Assembly (NCBI RefSeq): GCF_008704655.1
Contig: NZ_CP023688.1
Location: 4,588,001-4,652,000, forward strand
Origin: Streptomyces rimosus
GTDB taxonomy: Bacteria; Actinomycetota; Actinomycetes; Streptomycetales; Streptomycetaceae
Length of the DNA: 64,000 nt
Reading direction: 5' to 3'
The translations under genes were made by a program, and so were the position numbers. Shown here piece after piece: positions 34,202 to 42,753 of the stretch; positions within the stretch are counted from its first letter, which is position 1, and every line of letters starts with the position of its first letter. The notes under the pieces were generated by a model. That model did no database searches and was not told where the DNA came from. It saw nothing but the letters and a program-made list of their open reading frames with translations.

Positions 34202-35176
34202 GTGAGCGACGTCCGCAACGTGATCATCATCGGCTCCGGGCCCGCGGGCTACACCGCCGCGCTCTACACCGCCCGTGCCTCCCTGAAGCCGCTGGTTTTC
34301 GAGGGCGCCGTCACCGCCGGTGGCGCGCTGATGAACACCACCGAGGTGGAGAACTTCCCCGGGTTCCGCGACGGCATCATGGGCCCCGACCTGATGGACA
34401 ACATGCGTGCCCAGGCCGAGCGCTTCGGCGCCGAGCTGGTGCCGGACGACGTGGTCGCGGTCGACCTGACCGGGGAGATCAAGACCGTCACCGACACCGC
34501 CGGCACCGTGCACCGCGCCAAGGCCGTGATCGTCACCACCGGCTCGCAGCACCGCAAGCTGGGCCTGCCCCGCGAGGACGAGCTGTCCGGCCGCGGTGTC
34601 TCCTGGTGCGCCACCTGCGACGGGTTCTTCTTCAAGGACCAGGACATCGCCGTGGTCGGCGGCGGCGACACCGCGATGGAGGAGGCCACCTTCCTCTCCC
34701 GCTTCGCCAAGTCGGTCACGATCATCCACCGCCGTGACACGCTGCGCGCGAGCAAGGCGATGCAAGAGCGGGCCTTCGCCGACCCGAAGATCAGCTTCGT
34801 CTGGGACAGCGAGGTCGCCGAGATCCACGGCGAGAACAAGCTTTCCGGCCTGACGCTGCGCAACCTGAAGTCCGGCGAGACCTCGGAGCTCCCGGTGACC
34901 GGCCTGTTCATCGCGATCGGCCACGACCCGCGCACGGAGCTGTTCAAGGGCCAGCTGGAGCTGGACGACGAGGGGTACCTCCAGGTGGAGTCCCCCAGCA
35001 CCCGGACGAACGTCACGGGCGTCTTCGCCGCCGGCGACGTCGTGGACCACACCTACCGCCAGGCGATCACCGCGGCCGGCACCGGGTGCTCCGCTGCCCT
35101 GGACGCGGAGCGGCACCTCGCTGCCCTCTCGGACAGCGACGACGTGCCCGAGCCGGAGAAGACCGCCTCCGCCTGA
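34202..35176 (+). CDS. trxB: Thioredoxin reductase
   Basis: NADPH-dependent flavoprotein that reduces thioredoxin, 324 residues. The FAD motif is near the N-terminus ([18 protein letters not shown]), the redox-active pair is C136-A-T-C139 in WCATCDGFF, and the NADPH motif is [12 protein letters not shown]. The C-terminal FAD motif is [13 protein letters not shown] start. The thioredoxin gene follows after 44 bp, forming a trxB-trxA operon; sigM and its anti-sigma gene lie upstream and may control it. Confidence 0.97.
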   Translation: MSDVRNVIIIGSGPAGYTAALYTARASLKPLVFEGAVTAGGALMNTTEVENFPGFRDGIMGPDLMDNMRAQAERFGAELVPDDVVAVDLTGEIKTVTDTAGTVHRAKAVIVTTGSQHRKLGLPREDELSGRGVSWCATCDGFFFKDQDIAVVGGGDTAMEEATFLSRFAKSVTIIHRRDTLRASKAMQERAFADPKISFVWDSEVAEIHGENKLSGLTLRNLKSGETSELPVTGLFIAIGHDPRTELFKGQLELDDEGYLQVESPSTRTNVTGVFAAGDVVDHTYRQAITAAGTGCSAALDAERHLAALSDSDDVPEPEKTASA

Positions 35177-35220
35177 ACCCCGCCCCGACGCCCCCAACCC
35201 CACCCAGTAAGGAGATTGCC

Positions 35221-35547
35221 ATGGCCGGTGCCACGGTGACCGTGACGGACGCCAACTTCGAAGAGGTCGTCCTCAAGAGCGACAAGCCCGTACTCGTCGA
35301 CTTCTGGGCCACCTGGTGCGGCCCGTGCCGCCAGATCGCCCCGTCGTTGGAGGCCATCGCCGCCGAGCACGACGAGATCGTCATCGCCAAGCTGAACACC
35401 GACGAGAACCCGACCACCACCGCCAAGTACGGCGTCATGTCGATCCCGACGATGAACGTCTACCAGGGCGGCGAGGTCGTGAAGACCATCGTCGGCGCCA
35501 AGCCGAAGGCCGCGCTGGAGCGCGAGCTGGGCGACTTCCTCGCCTGA
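35221..35547 (+). CDS. trxA: Thioredoxin
   Basis: Cytoplasmic protein disulfide reductase of 108 residues. The active site is WCGPC with Cys33 and Cys36, and the cis-proline segment is MSIPTMNVY. The ATG at 35221 follows AAGGAG; the longer frame reaching back to 35086 overlaps trxB and is rejected. Reduced by the TrxB encoded directly upstream. A strong terminator follows. Confidence 0.97.
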   Translation: MAGATVTVTDANFEEVVLKSDKPVLVDFWATWCGPCRQIAPSLEAIAAEHDEIVIAKLNTDENPTTTAKYGVMSIPTMNVYQGGEVVKTIVGAKPKAALERELGDFLA

Positions 35548-35563
35548 TCGCATGCCGCGTGCC

Positions 35564-35606
35564 ACGCGAACGGGCCCACCCCTTCGGGGGTCGGGCCCGT
35601 TCGCGT
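35564..35606. terminator. Bidirectional terminator after trxA
   Basis: A 14-bp stem (ACGCGAACGGGCCC at 35564-35577 with 35593-35606), with an inner C/G run, between trxA and the convergent GNAT gene. Confidence 0.85.
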
Positions 35607-35620
35607 TGTGCGGGTGGCCC

Positions 35621-36238
35621 TCACAGCGGGCGCAGGGCGGGCTCCTTCTGGACCGCGCCCAAAAGGCGGTCGAGAGCCAGCTCCACGTCTTCCTTCCAGG
35701 AGATCGTGGTGCGCAGCTCCAGTCGCAGCCGCGGGAAGCGGGGGTGCGGGCGTACCGTCTTGAAGCCGACGGCCAGGAGGTGGTCGGCGGGGAGCACGCA
35801 TGCGGGCTCCTCCCATCGGGCGTCACCGAAGGCCTCAAGCGCCTTGAAGCCACGGCGGATCAGGTCCTTCGCCACTGTCTGCACCATCACCCGGCCCAAG
35901 CCCTGCCCCTGGTAACCGGGCGTCAGCCAGCCCGTCAGGAGTTGTACGGCGTCGGGGGAGACGGGGCTCGTGGGGAAGGCCGTGGAGCGCGGCACGTACG
36001 CGGGAGGGGCGTACAGCACGAAGCCGACCGGGACGTCGTCGACATAGACGACGCGGCCGCAGGAGCCCCATTCGAGGAGAACAGCCGAGATCCACGCCTC
36101 CTTCTCCAGCTCGGGCCGGCCCGCCCTTACTGCGGCTTCCCCGCTGACGGGGTCCAGCTCCCAGAAGACGCATGAGCGGCAGCGCTTGGGGAGATCCGGA
36201 AGGTTGTCCAGCGTGAGCGGTACGAGCCGACGGCCCAT
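35621..36238 (-). CDS. GNAT-family N-acetyltransferase
   Basis: Acetyl-CoA-dependent transferase of 205 residues. The acetyl-CoA loop is visible as LTGWLTPGYQGQGLGRVMVQTV, the Q/RxxGxG/A motif of the family. A CRSCVFWE segment near the start recurs in close actinobacterial homologues at the trxA-parB interval. Substrate unknown. The ATG at 36238 lies inside the 3' half of a small overlapping frame (36127-36384). Confidence 0.85.
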   Translation of the reverse strand: MGRRLVPLTLDNLPDLPKRCRSCVFWELDPVSGEAAVRAGRPELEKEAWISAVLLEWGSCGRVVYVDDVPVGFVLYAPPAYVPRSTAFPTSPVSPDAVQLLTGWLTPGYQGQGLGRVMVQTVAKDLIRRGFKALEAFGDARWEEPACVLPADHLLAVGFKTVRPHPRFPRLRLELRTTISWKEDVELALDRLLGAVQKEPALRPL

Positions 36239-36384
36239 GAAGACAGGTCCTCACTTCCCTCGCCCGCCGCACCGCGCGATGCCGTCCGCAGCTCCCGCTC
36301 CGTGAGCAGGCCACCGACGAAACCGCCGACTGCTCCGAGGCCGAAGCCCGCTGCCACCAGTCCGGTGCGGCTCACCGTTCGCAT
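36127..36384 (-). CDS. Possible small membrane peptide overlapping the GNAT gene
   Basis: Frame of 85 codons whose ATG at 36384 has an excellent GAGGAG site 7 bp upstream. The N-terminus holds a Gly/Val-rich transmembrane-like segment (GLVAAGFGLGAVGGFVGGLL). After about residue 40 it runs out of frame through the start of the GNAT gene and has no family-like features, so only its first part looks like protein. It may be a real short peptide or part of an older, longer gene. Confidence 0.4.
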   Translation of the reverse strand: MRTVSRTGLVAAGFGLGAVGGFVGGLLTERELRTASRGAAGEGSEDLSSWAVGSYRSRWTTFRISPSAAAHASSGSWTPSAGKPQ

Positions 36385-36481
36385 GGCTTACTCCTCGTTG
36401 TGGGGGTTTCCCCGTGGATGTGCGCCATACCCGATCGCATCGTATCCACGGTCCGCGTACGCGGGTACCGCCACACAGCAA

Positions 36482-36526
36482 AGGGCGGGCCGTGTTCCGC
36501 AATCCGCTCGGAACAGGGCCCGCCCT
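36482..36526. terminator. Terminator after parB
   Basis: Long inverted repeat: AGGGCGGGCC then GTGTTCCG on the left, CGGAACAG then GGCCCGCCCT on the right (36509-36526), 24 bp beyond the parB stop. Confidence 0.8.
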
Positions 36527-36549
36527 CGGGGCCGGACGGCTCGGGCCGG

Positions 36550-37653
36550 TCAGTCCTCGTCGCCGTGCTCCTCGTCGAGGCTCTTGTCGAGCACCCGCCC
36601 CTCGCCGGGGGCGAGGGTGCCGAGAATGCGCTCCAGGTCGTCTATCGACGCGAACTCGACGACGATCTTGCCCTTCTTCTGTCCCAGGTCGACCTTCACC
36701 CGGGTCTCGAAGCGATCGGAGAGCCGGGAGGCGAGGTCGCTCAGGGCGGGGGACACCCGGGTTCCGGCCCGCGGCTTCTTCGCCTTGGAACCGCCGGCGG
36801 GCTTGGCGCCCATGAGCGTCACGATCTCCTCGACCGCACGCACCGACAGCCCCTCGGCCACGATGCGGTGCGCCAGCCGGTCCTGCTCCTCCCCGTCCTC
36901 CACGGAGAGCAGGGCGCGGGCGTGCCCCGCGGAGAGCACCCCGGCGGCGACGCGTCGCTGAACGGACGGTGAGAGCTTCAGCAGCCGCAGGGTATTGGAC
37001 ACCTGCGGGCGCGACCGGCCGATGCGGTCGGCCAACTCGTCGTGGGTGCACTTGAAGTCGCGCAGCAGCTGGTCGTACGCGGCGGCCTCTTCGAGAGGAT
37101 TGAGCTGTGCCCGGTGGAGGTTCTCCAGCAGCGCGTCCAGCAGCAGCTTCTCGTCTTCGGTCGCGCGGACAATGGCCGGGATCTTCTCCAGGCCGGCCTC
37201 GCGGCAGGCCCGCCAGCGGCGCTCGCCCATGATGAGCTCGTACCGCTGGGGTCCGGTCTGCCGGACGACCACCGGCTGCAGGAGGCCGACTTCCTGGATG
37301 GAGGTGACCAGTTCGGCGAGGGCGTCCTCGTCGAAGACCTCGCGTGGCTGCCGTGGGTTGGGCGTGATCGCGTCGAGAGGCAGTTCGGCGAAGTGCGCGC
37401 CGGCGACCTCCTGCGCCCCGTCCGTGGTGGCTTCCTCCTCCTGCGGCTCATCCGTTTCACGTGAAACGGCCTTCGCCGCGATCGAGGTGACCTTTGCCGC
37501 CGCTACGCCCCGGTCCGCTGTCAGGACCGGCACCGCGGACGGCGATGTCGTGCCCCGGCCCACCGCGGGAGCGGCGTTGTCCGCGGCTTGCGGTGCCGCG
37601 GGGATCAGCGCACCGAGCCCACGGCCTAGTCCCCTGTTCCGTCGTTGGCTCAC
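36550..37653 (-). CDS. parB: Chromosome-partitioning protein ParB
   Basis: CTP-dependent clamp that binds parS and spreads to form the origin segregation complex, 367 residues from the GTG at 37653. The N-terminal domain has the CTP-binding GERRW motif (143-147) in [15 protein letters not shown]. The HTH that reads parS follows ([22 protein letters not shown]), then a C-terminal dimerisation domain. The N-terminal 100 residues are disordered and include VSRET, encoded by a parS site. Its start overlaps the parA stop by 4 bp, so the two are translationally coupled. Confidence 0.97.
   Translation of the reverse strand: MSQRRNRGLGRGLGALIPAAPQAADNAAPAVGRGTTSPSAVPVLTADRGVAAAKVTSIAAKAVSRETDEPQEEEATTDGAQEVAGAHFAELPLDAITPNPRQPREVFDEDALAELVTSIQEVGLLQPVVVRQTGPQRYELIMGERRWRACREAGLEKIPAIVRATEDEKLLLDALLENLHRAQLNPLEEAAAYDQLLRDFKCTHDELADRIGRSRPQVSNTLRLLKLSPSVQRRVAAGVLSAGHARALLSVEDGEEQDRLAHRIVAEGLSVRAVEEIVTLMGAKPAGGSKAKKPRAGTRVSPALSDLASRLSDRFETRVKVDLGQKKGKIVVEFASIDDLERILGTLAPGEGRVLDKSLDEEHGDED
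37454..37467. other. parS site 7 (inside parB)
   Basis: Perfect GTTTCACGTGAAAC in the coding sequence, giving VSRET in the disordered N-terminal region. Confidence 0.95.
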
Positions 37654-38726
37654 TGGTTCCCCTCCGACATGCTGTGCTGTGGTTCGTAGTTCACGTTGAG
37701 GCCCTGCAGCCCGGTGCCGTTCCCGGCCGCTCCGCGCAGGGCGATCTCCCGGGCCGCCTCCAGGTAGGAGAGCGAACCGCTGGAGCCCGGGTCGTAGGTG
37801 AGGACCGTCTGTCCGTAGCTGGGCGCCTCGGAGATGCGTACCGAGCGGGGGATGCTGGTGCGCAGCACCTCGTTGCCGAAGTGGTTGCGCACCTCGTCCG
37901 CGACCTGGGAGGCCAGCCGGGTCCGGCCGTCGTACATGGTGAGCAGGATCGTCGACACATGGAGCTTGGGGTTGAGGTGCCCGCGCACCAGGTCGACGTT
38001 GCGCAGCAGCTGGCCGAGCCCTTCCAACGCGTAGTACTCGCACTGGATGGGGATCAGCACCTCGGCACCTGCCACCAGGGCGTTGACGGTCAGCAGGCCG
38101 AGCGAGGGCGGGCAGTCGATGAGGATGTAGTCCAGCGGCTGTTCGTACGCCTTGATGGCCCGGTCCAGCCGGCTTTCACGGGCCACCAGCGAGACCAGTT
38201 CGATCTCGGCGCCGGCCAGGTCGATCGTGGCGGGCGCGCAGAACAGCCCCTCCACGTCGGGCACGGGTACCACGACGTCGGACAGCGGCTTGCTCTCCAC
38301 CAGCACGTCGTAGATCGATGGGACTTCGGCGTGGTGGTCGATACCGAGGGCCGTGGAGGCGTTGCCCTGCGGGTCGAGGTCGATGACCAGGACACGGGCT
38401 CCGTGCAAGGCAAGGGAGGCGGCGAGGTTGACCGTGGTGGTGGTCTTACCGACCCCGCCCTTCTGGTTGGCGACCACCATGACCCGGGTTTCCTCGGGCC
38501 GGGGCAGTGGTTCTCCCGTTCGGCCAAGCGTCTGTACCGCCAGCTGAGCTGCACGACCGATCGGGGTGTCGTCCATCGGGGACGGCGTTTCACGTGAAAC
38601 GTCATCCCCGAGCGACTCGCTACGGGGACCGGGGACCGGATCGGTCATCGGTCCCGCGATGTTGGCGTCGGACCGCAAGGATTCACTCTCCTCGACATCA
38701 GGCTCGCAGTGCTCTGAGCCTGCCAT
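37650..38726 (-). CDS. parA: Chromosome-partitioning ATPase ParA
   Basis: Deviant-Walker ATPase that drives origin segregation with ParB, 358 residues from the ATG at 38726 (MAGSEHCE). Walker A is [11 protein letters not shown] with Lys94; further motifs are [13 protein letters not shown] and [11 protein letters not shown]. The frame stays open to a GTG at 38888 inside a parS site; that longer start lacks a Shine-Dalgarno sequence and would translate DnaA-box-like sequence, so the shorter start is preferred. Starts at 38648 are also possible. A parS site at 38587-38600 encodes VSRET. Confidence 0.93.
   Translation of the reverse strand: MAGSEHCEPDVEESESLRSDANIAGPMTDPVPGPRSESLGDDVSRETPSPMDDTPIGRAAQLAVQTLGRTGEPLPRPEETRVMVVANQKGGVGKTTTTVNLAASLALHGARVLVIDLDPQGNASTALGIDHHAEVPSIYDVLVESKPLSDVVVPVPDVEGLFCAPATIDLAGAEIELVSLVARESRLDRAIKAYEQPLDYILIDCPPSLGLLTVNALVAGAEVLIPIQCEYYALEGLGQLLRNVDLVRGHLNPKLHVSTILLTMYDGRTRLASQVADEVRNHFGNEVLRTSIPRSVRISEAPSYGQTVLTYDPGSSGSLSYLEAAREIALRGAAGNGTGLQGLNVNYEPQHSMSEGNQ
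38587..38600. other. parS site 8 (inside parA)
   Basis: Perfect GTTTCACGTGAAAC in the N-terminal, disordered part of parA (DVSRETP). Confidence 0.95.
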
Positions 38727-38762
38727 GCTTTCGGTGTCGTGAACCAGTGAGGTCCGCTCTCC

Positions 38763-38789
38763 TGTGGATGAACCCGCTTCTGTGGATAC
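38763..38789. promoter_or_regulatory. Two DnaA-like boxes in the parA leader
   Basis: TGTGGATGA (38763-38771) and TGTGGATAC (38781-38789) each differ from the box TGTGGATAA by one base. They lie between the probable parA start and parS site 9, where a parAB promoter should be. Confidence 0.45.
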
Positions 38790-38872
38790 ATCCGTGACCT
38801 GTGTGGGTCTACGGTTACGCGGGTCGGCAGCTGCGCGACCACGGCTGATGATTCCATGCAGCAGAGAACGAC

Positions 38873-38886
38873 GTTTCACGTGAAAC
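38873..38886. other. parS site 9 (parA leader)
   Basis: Perfect GTTTCACGTGAAAC upstream of parA, the site nearest oriC in this window. Confidence 0.95.
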
Positions 38887-38981
38887 ACGATGACAGCGCC
38901 GCGTCCGTTTTGTACGCGACACTCCGCTTTATGTCGTTTTGTTAGTTTTCCCGGGCTATCCGCCGTACTCCCGGGGCTCGC

Positions 38982-39707
38982 TCAGCGCCGCCGCCCCCTC
39001 GATGCCCGGCTGGGCCGGGCCGCCTTGGCGCGCTTGGCCGCGAAGCGCACACCGCCCGGGCTCTCGCCGACCTCCACCCGCACCACGGTCGACATCGGGT
39101 CCACGATCCCCTCACCGACCTGGACCACCGAGGTTTCCACGACACCGAGCTTGCCCAGAGCGGCACGGGCGCCCTTCAGCTCCTCCTCGGCGGTGTCGCC
39201 CTTGAGCGCGAGCATCTCGCCGTACGGCCGCAGCAGCGGGACACCCCATCCCGCCAGCCGGTCGAGCGGTGCCACGGCTCGCGCGGTCACCACATGGACC
39301 TGCGGGAGCTTGCCCATGACCTCCTCGGCCCGGCCGCGTACCACCGTCACGTGGTCCAGCCCCAGCAGCTCGACGACCTCCTGGAGGAAGTTCGTCCGGC
39401 GCAGCAGCGGCTCCAGCAGCGTGATCTTCAGGTCCGGGCGCACCAGGGCCAGCGGAATGCCCGGGAGTCCCGCGCCCGAGCCCACGTCGCAGACGGTGAC
39501 GCCCTCGGGCACCACCTCGGAGAGCACCGCGCAGTTCAGCAGGTGCCGCTCCCACAGCCGCGGCACTTCACGCGGTCCGATCAGTCCTCTGCGTACGCCC
39601 GCGTCGGCGAGCAGTTCCCCGTAGCGCACGGCCTCCGGGAACCGCTCACCGAACACCTCGCGCGCCACATCCGGCGCCGGTGGGAGCTCCGCTGCTGCGT
39701 CCGTCAC
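38982..39707 (-). CDS. rsmG: 16S rRNA (guanine-N7) methyltransferase RsmG
   Basis: SAM-dependent methyltransferase for G527 (E. coli numbering) of 16S rRNA, 241 residues. The SAM motif is VCDVGSGAGLPGIPLA, with TLLEPLLRRTNFL after it and TARAVAPLDRL as the family signature. Loss of RsmG gives low-level streptomycin resistance and altered antibiotic production in Streptomyces (family knowledge). GTG start; the C-terminus is Arg/Ala-rich. In the rpmH-to-parB gene series. Confidence 0.95.
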   Translation of the reverse strand: MTDAAAELPPAPDVAREVFGERFPEAVRYGELLADAGVRRGLIGPREVPRLWERHLLNCAVLSEVVPEGVTVCDVGSGAGLPGIPLALVRPDLKITLLEPLLRRTNFLQEVVELLGLDHVTVVRGRAEEVMGKLPQVHVVTARAVAPLDRLAGWGVPLLRPYGEMLALKGDTAEEELKGARAALGKLGVVETSVVQVGEGIVDPMSTVVRVEVGESPGGVRFAAKRAKAARPSRASRGRRR

Positions 39708-39811
39708 GGGAACCGCCTTCCTCTGGACTGTTATCAGGCTGACAAGACATGGCCCCGCCTGCGAGTACAGACGGGGCCGGATAGATCAAGGGCTGTTCGG
39801 GGCTCGGGCCG

Positions 39812-40318
39812 TCAGGCCGGGAGAACCACCACACAGCGCTGGGGCTCCTCGCCCTCGGACTCGCTGCGCAGCCCGGCCGCCGCGACGGCGTCGTGCACGA
39901 CCTTGCGCTCGAAGGGCGTCATCGGCTTCAGCTTGACCGGCTCGCCGGTGCCCTTGGCCTCCTCCGCCGCCTTCGCGCCCAGCTCCGCGAGCTCCTCGCG
40001 CTTGCGGGCCCGGAAGCCTGCGATGTCCAGCATCAGGCGGCTGCGGTCACCGGTCTCGCGGTGCACCGCGAGGCGGGTCAGCTCCTGCAGCGCCTCCAGC
40101 ACCTCACCGTCCCGGCCGACCAGCTTCTGCAGGTCGCGGCTGGTCGAGTCGCTGATGATCGACACGGCGGCGCGGTCGGCCTCGACGTCCATGTCGATGT
40201 CGCCGTCGAGGTCGGCGATGTCCAGCAGGCCCTCGAGGTAATCGGCCGCGATCTCACCCTCCTGCTCCAGGCGGGTCAGGGTGTCGGTGCCCTCGGCGGC
40301 CGGGGTCGTGTCCGTCAC
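39812..40318 (-). CDS. khpB: RNA-binding protein KhpB/Jag
   Basis: RNA-binding protein of 168 residues with a KH domain (VGRDGEVLEALQELTRLAV, about 67-90) and a C-terminal R3H domain (MTPFERKVVHDAVA ... SEGEEPQRCVVV). The acidic N-terminus lacks the separate Jag-N domain found in Firmicutes. It lies 14 bp after yidC and probably acts with KhpA on RNA linked to envelope synthesis (family knowledge). Confidence 0.92.
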   Translation of the reverse strand: MTDTTPAAEGTDTLTRLEQEGEIAADYLEGLLDIADLDGDIDMDVEADRAAVSIISDSTSRDLQKLVGRDGEVLEALQELTRLAVHRETGDRSRLMLDIAGFRARKREELAELGAKAAEEAKGTGEPVKLKPMTPFERKVVHDAVAAAGLRSESEGEEPQRCVVVLPA

Positions 40319-40332
40319 GGAAGGACTCCTTC

Positions 40333-41520
40333 TTACTTCTTGGACGGGTGCTTGGGCCGCTGCTGGCCCTTGCGCTGTCCGGACTTGGCGTTACGGGAGC
40401 CGGAGGCGGAGGAACCGCCCTTCGGCTTGCTGTCCTGCGGTGCGTTCTTCTCCAGGGACTGCTTCTGCGAAGCGTCCGCGTCGGAGGCACCGGAAGCGCT
40501 GGAGCCGGCCCCCGCGCGGGTGCGCCGGGGCTGCTGGCCGCCGCCCGCCGGCCTGCCACCGGTCTGCTTGCCGGTGGTGGGCTGGGTCTGGCGCCGGGAC
40601 TTGCTCTGCCGCTTGGGCTGCTGCCGGTTCTGGCGCGCCTCCTCGGCGGCCTTCCTGGCCTCGACCTCGGCCGGGTCCTCCTTGAGCTTGCCCTTGGCCC
40701 GCAGCCGCTCCTGACGCTCCTGGAACGCCTTGCTGCCCGGGGTCGGGTTGCGGCGGATGACGAACATCTGCTGGCCCATGGTCCACACGTTGGTGGTCAG
40801 CCAGTACAGGAGGACACCGACGGGGAAGCCGGGGAAGCCGATGCCGAAGACGGCGAACATGACCGGGAAGACGTACATCAGCATCTTCTGCTGCTGCATG
40901 AACGGCGTCTTGACCGTCAGGTCGACGTTCTTGGTCATCAGCTGGCGCTGCGTGTAGAACTGCGAGGCCGACATCAGCACGATCATGATGACGGTGACCA
41001 CGCGCACATCGGTGACCGAGGCGCCCAGCGACTGGATCTTCTCCGGCGTGTCCAGGAACTTCGCGGCCAGCGGGGCGCCGAAGATGTGCGCCTTCTGCGC
41101 GCTCTCCAGCAGCGACTGGTTGATGACGCCGACCGTCTGGTTGTTCGCGATGTGGCTGAGGACCTGGTACAGCGAGATGAAGAAGGGCGACTGCGCCAGG
41201 ATCGGCAAGCAGCTGGAGAGCGGGTTGGTGCCCGTCTCCTTGTACAGCTTCATCATCTCTTCGGACTGACGCTGCTTGTCGCTCTTGTAGCGCTCCTGGA
41301 TCGCCTTCATCTTCGGCTGGAGCGCCTGCATGTTCCGCGTCGACTTGATCTGCTTCACGAAGAGCGGGATCAGGCAGATACGGATCAGCACCACCAGCGA
41401 GACGATGGACAGACCCCACGCCGCGCCACTGTTCTCGTCGAAGATGAGGCTGTAGAACGAGTGGAACTGGACGATGATCCAGGAAACTGCGTAATAGAGA
41501 GGACTGAGGATCGTGTCCAC
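40333..41520 (-). CDS. yidC: Membrane protein insertase YidC/OxaI
   Basis: Inserts and folds membrane proteins with or without SecYEG, 395 residues. Five transmembrane segments are visible, starting [20 protein letters not shown]. The conserved core has [19 protein letters not shown] and the cytoplasmic hairpin [13 protein letters not shown]. There is no large periplasmic domain, as in Gram-positive forms. The last 120 residues are a basic, disordered tail ([16 protein letters not shown]) that probably contacts ribosomes. Just 3 bp separates it from yidD. Confidence 0.96.
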   Translation of the reverse strand: MDTILSPLYYAVSWIIVQFHSFYSLIFDENSGAAWGLSIVSLVVLIRICLIPLFVKQIKSTRNMQALQPKMKAIQERYKSDKQRQSEEMMKLYKETGTNPLSSCLPILAQSPFFISLYQVLSHIANNQTVGVINQSLLESAQKAHIFGAPLAAKFLDTPEKIQSLGASVTDVRVVTVIMIVLMSASQFYTQRQLMTKNVDLTVKTPFMQQQKMLMYVFPVMFAVFGIGFPGFPVGVLLYWLTTNVWTMGQQMFVIRRNPTPGSKAFQERQERLRAKGKLKEDPAEVEARKAAEEARQNRQQPKRQSKSRRQTQPTTGKQTGGRPAGGGQQPRRTRAGAGSSASGASDADASQKQSLEKNAPQDSKPKGGSSASGSRNAKSGQRKGQQRPKHPSKK

Positions 41521-41523
41521 GAA

Positions 41524-41841
41524 TCAGGCTCCTTGGGCGGTGGGCTGAGTCTCAGGCTGTGCGGCAGGCTCAGGGACGGTGGACCCGCCCAGGCGGCTTC
41601 TCAGCCGCCGATGCCAGACCGGACGCTTCCGGGGTGGTACGTGGTCGACGCCACCTGGCGACCACGGGTTGCAACGCAGGATGCGCCAAGCCGTCAGCGC
41701 GGTCCCTTTCACGGCGCCGTGCCGGTCGATGGCCGTATAGCCATAGTGGGAGCACGACGGGTAGTACCGGCAGACCGGACCCAGCAAGGGGCTGATGGTC
41801 CACTGATACAGCTTGATCAACAGCAGCAGCGGGTACTTCAT
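41524..41841 (-). CDS. yidD: Membrane protein insertion efficiency factor YidD
   Basis: Small membrane-associated protein of 105 residues. Family motifs are [27 protein letters not shown] and [11 protein letters not shown], with conserved Cys residues. It assists YidC. Overlaps rnpA by 4 bp, implying translational coupling. The C-terminal 30 residues are variable. Confidence 0.95.
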   Translation of the reverse strand: MKYPLLLLIKLYQWTISPLLGPVCRYYPSCSHYGYTAIDRHGAVKGTALTAWRILRCNPWSPGGVDHVPPRKRPVWHRRLRSRLGGSTVPEPAAQPETQPTAQGA

Positions 41842-42236
41842 CGCGGCAACCTCCCCTGACCTTCGGTTGGGGGATCTCCACCCAGCAGCCGCTGCAGCGC
41901 GGTGTCCAGGTCGCGGGCCAGCTGGTCGTGACCCGCATCACCCGCACCGGGCAGCGCCCGTACGACAACCAGGCTACCGGCGGGCAGCCGGTCCAGCCGG
42001 TCGCGCACCAGGTGGCGCAGCCGGCGCTTGACCTGGTTGCGGACGACGGCACCGCCGACGGCCTTGCTCACGACGAAACCCGCACGCGCCGGGGGAGGGC
42101 TCTCCCCCGCTGCGTGCGGGTCCGTTGCACCGCTGCGTAGGTGGACGACGAGGAGCGGGCGCCCGGCCCTGCGTCCCCGGCGTACCGCGGTCGCAAAGTC
42201 CTCGCGCCGCCTCAGCCGATGCTCGGTAGGCAGCAC
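41838..42236 (-). CDS. rnpA: Ribonuclease P protein component
   Basis: Protein subunit of RNase P, which trims the 5' end of tRNA precursors, 132 residues. The start ([21 protein letters not shown]) and the RNR motif region ([17 protein letters not shown]) are diagnostic. A Pro/Ala insert lies at residues 41-50. It lies 21 bp after rpmH, as in most bacteria. Confidence 0.96.
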   Translation of the reverse strand: MLPTEHRLRRREDFATAVRRGRRAGRPLLVVHLRSGATDPHAAGESPPPARAGFVVSKAVGGAVVRNQVKRRLRHLVRDRLDRLPAGSLVVVRALPGAGDAGHDQLARDLDTALQRLLGGDPPTEGQGRLPR

Positions 42237-42257
42237 GTCATGGACCTAGCTCAGGGC

Positions 42258-42395
42258 TCAGGCCGACAGGCGGGCGCGACCCTTGCCACGGCGGGACGCG
42301 AGAATCGCGCGGCCGGCACGGGTGCGCATACGCAGGCGGAAGCCGTGGGTCTTCGCGCGACGGCGGTTGTTCGGCTGGAAGGTGCGCTTGCTCAC
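42258..42395 (-). CDS. rpmH: 50S ribosomal protein L34
   Basis: Very basic ribosomal protein of 45 residues ([19 protein letters not shown], then ARLSA). The GTG at 42395 was chosen over the longer frame because it matches the family length and follows GGAG. First gene of the rpmH-rnpA-yidD-yidC-jag-rsmG-parA-parB series; divergent from dnaA. Confidence 0.97.
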   Translation of the reverse strand: MSKRTFQPNNRRRAKTHGFRLRMRTRAGRAILASRRGKGRARLSA

Positions 42396-42638
42396 TCGGG
42401 GGCTCCAGAGATGCTTGGTGTCTCCGGGGAGACAGGTGTGGGGCGTCGACTGGCTGTCACCGTGCGCCCACGAGTAGCTCGCAACGCCCGAGTGCACCGC
42501 TACTTCGATCACTAGAGCGCGATCTTTGCCCATCGGAGGCAGGCGGCAGCAGCCATCGACAACTCGACCTGGTTACGGTACGCGCGGCGGCGTCATCCGG
42601 TCAAACCGGCCCTCGGTCGGGACACACTGTGCACAGCC

Positions 42639-42647
42639 TGTGGACAA
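42639..42647. promoter_or_regulatory. DnaA box in the dnaA promoter
   Basis: TGTGGACAA, the exact complement of TTGTCCACA, immediately upstream of the probable dnaA -35 element. Fits autoregulation of dnaA by its product. Confidence 0.65.
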
Positions 42648-42651
42648 CAAC

Positions 42652-42681
42652 TTGAATCACCACGGTCGCCCTGACTACCGT
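42652..42681 (+). promoter_or_regulatory. dnaA: Probable dnaA promoter
   Basis: TTGAAT (42652-42657) and TACCGT (42676-42681) with an 18-bp spacer, 72 bp before the dnaA start. An inverted repeat overlaps the spacer and -10, so a regulator may bind there. Confidence 0.4.
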
Positions 42682-42753
42682 GGGTCAACTCCGATTCCTT
42701 CCCGCCCGTCCTGAGAATCACACATTCGTGGGACCTGTGAGAGAGCGTGCTCT

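Larger units (their letters stand above)
42396..42753. other. rpmH-dnaA divergent promoter region
   Basis: Non-coding 358 bp. It holds a perfect DnaA box (42639-42647), an inverted repeat CCACGGT/ACCGTGG (42660-42666, 42677-42683) and promoter-like TTGAAT (42652-42657) and TACCGT (42676-42681) at 18-bp spacing directed to dnaA. Confidence 0.6.

Noticed and set aside
38727..38888. Upstream extension of ParA to a GTG inside parS
   Set aside because: No ribosome-binding site; the stretch contains DnaA-like boxes and parS and is better explained as leader DNA.
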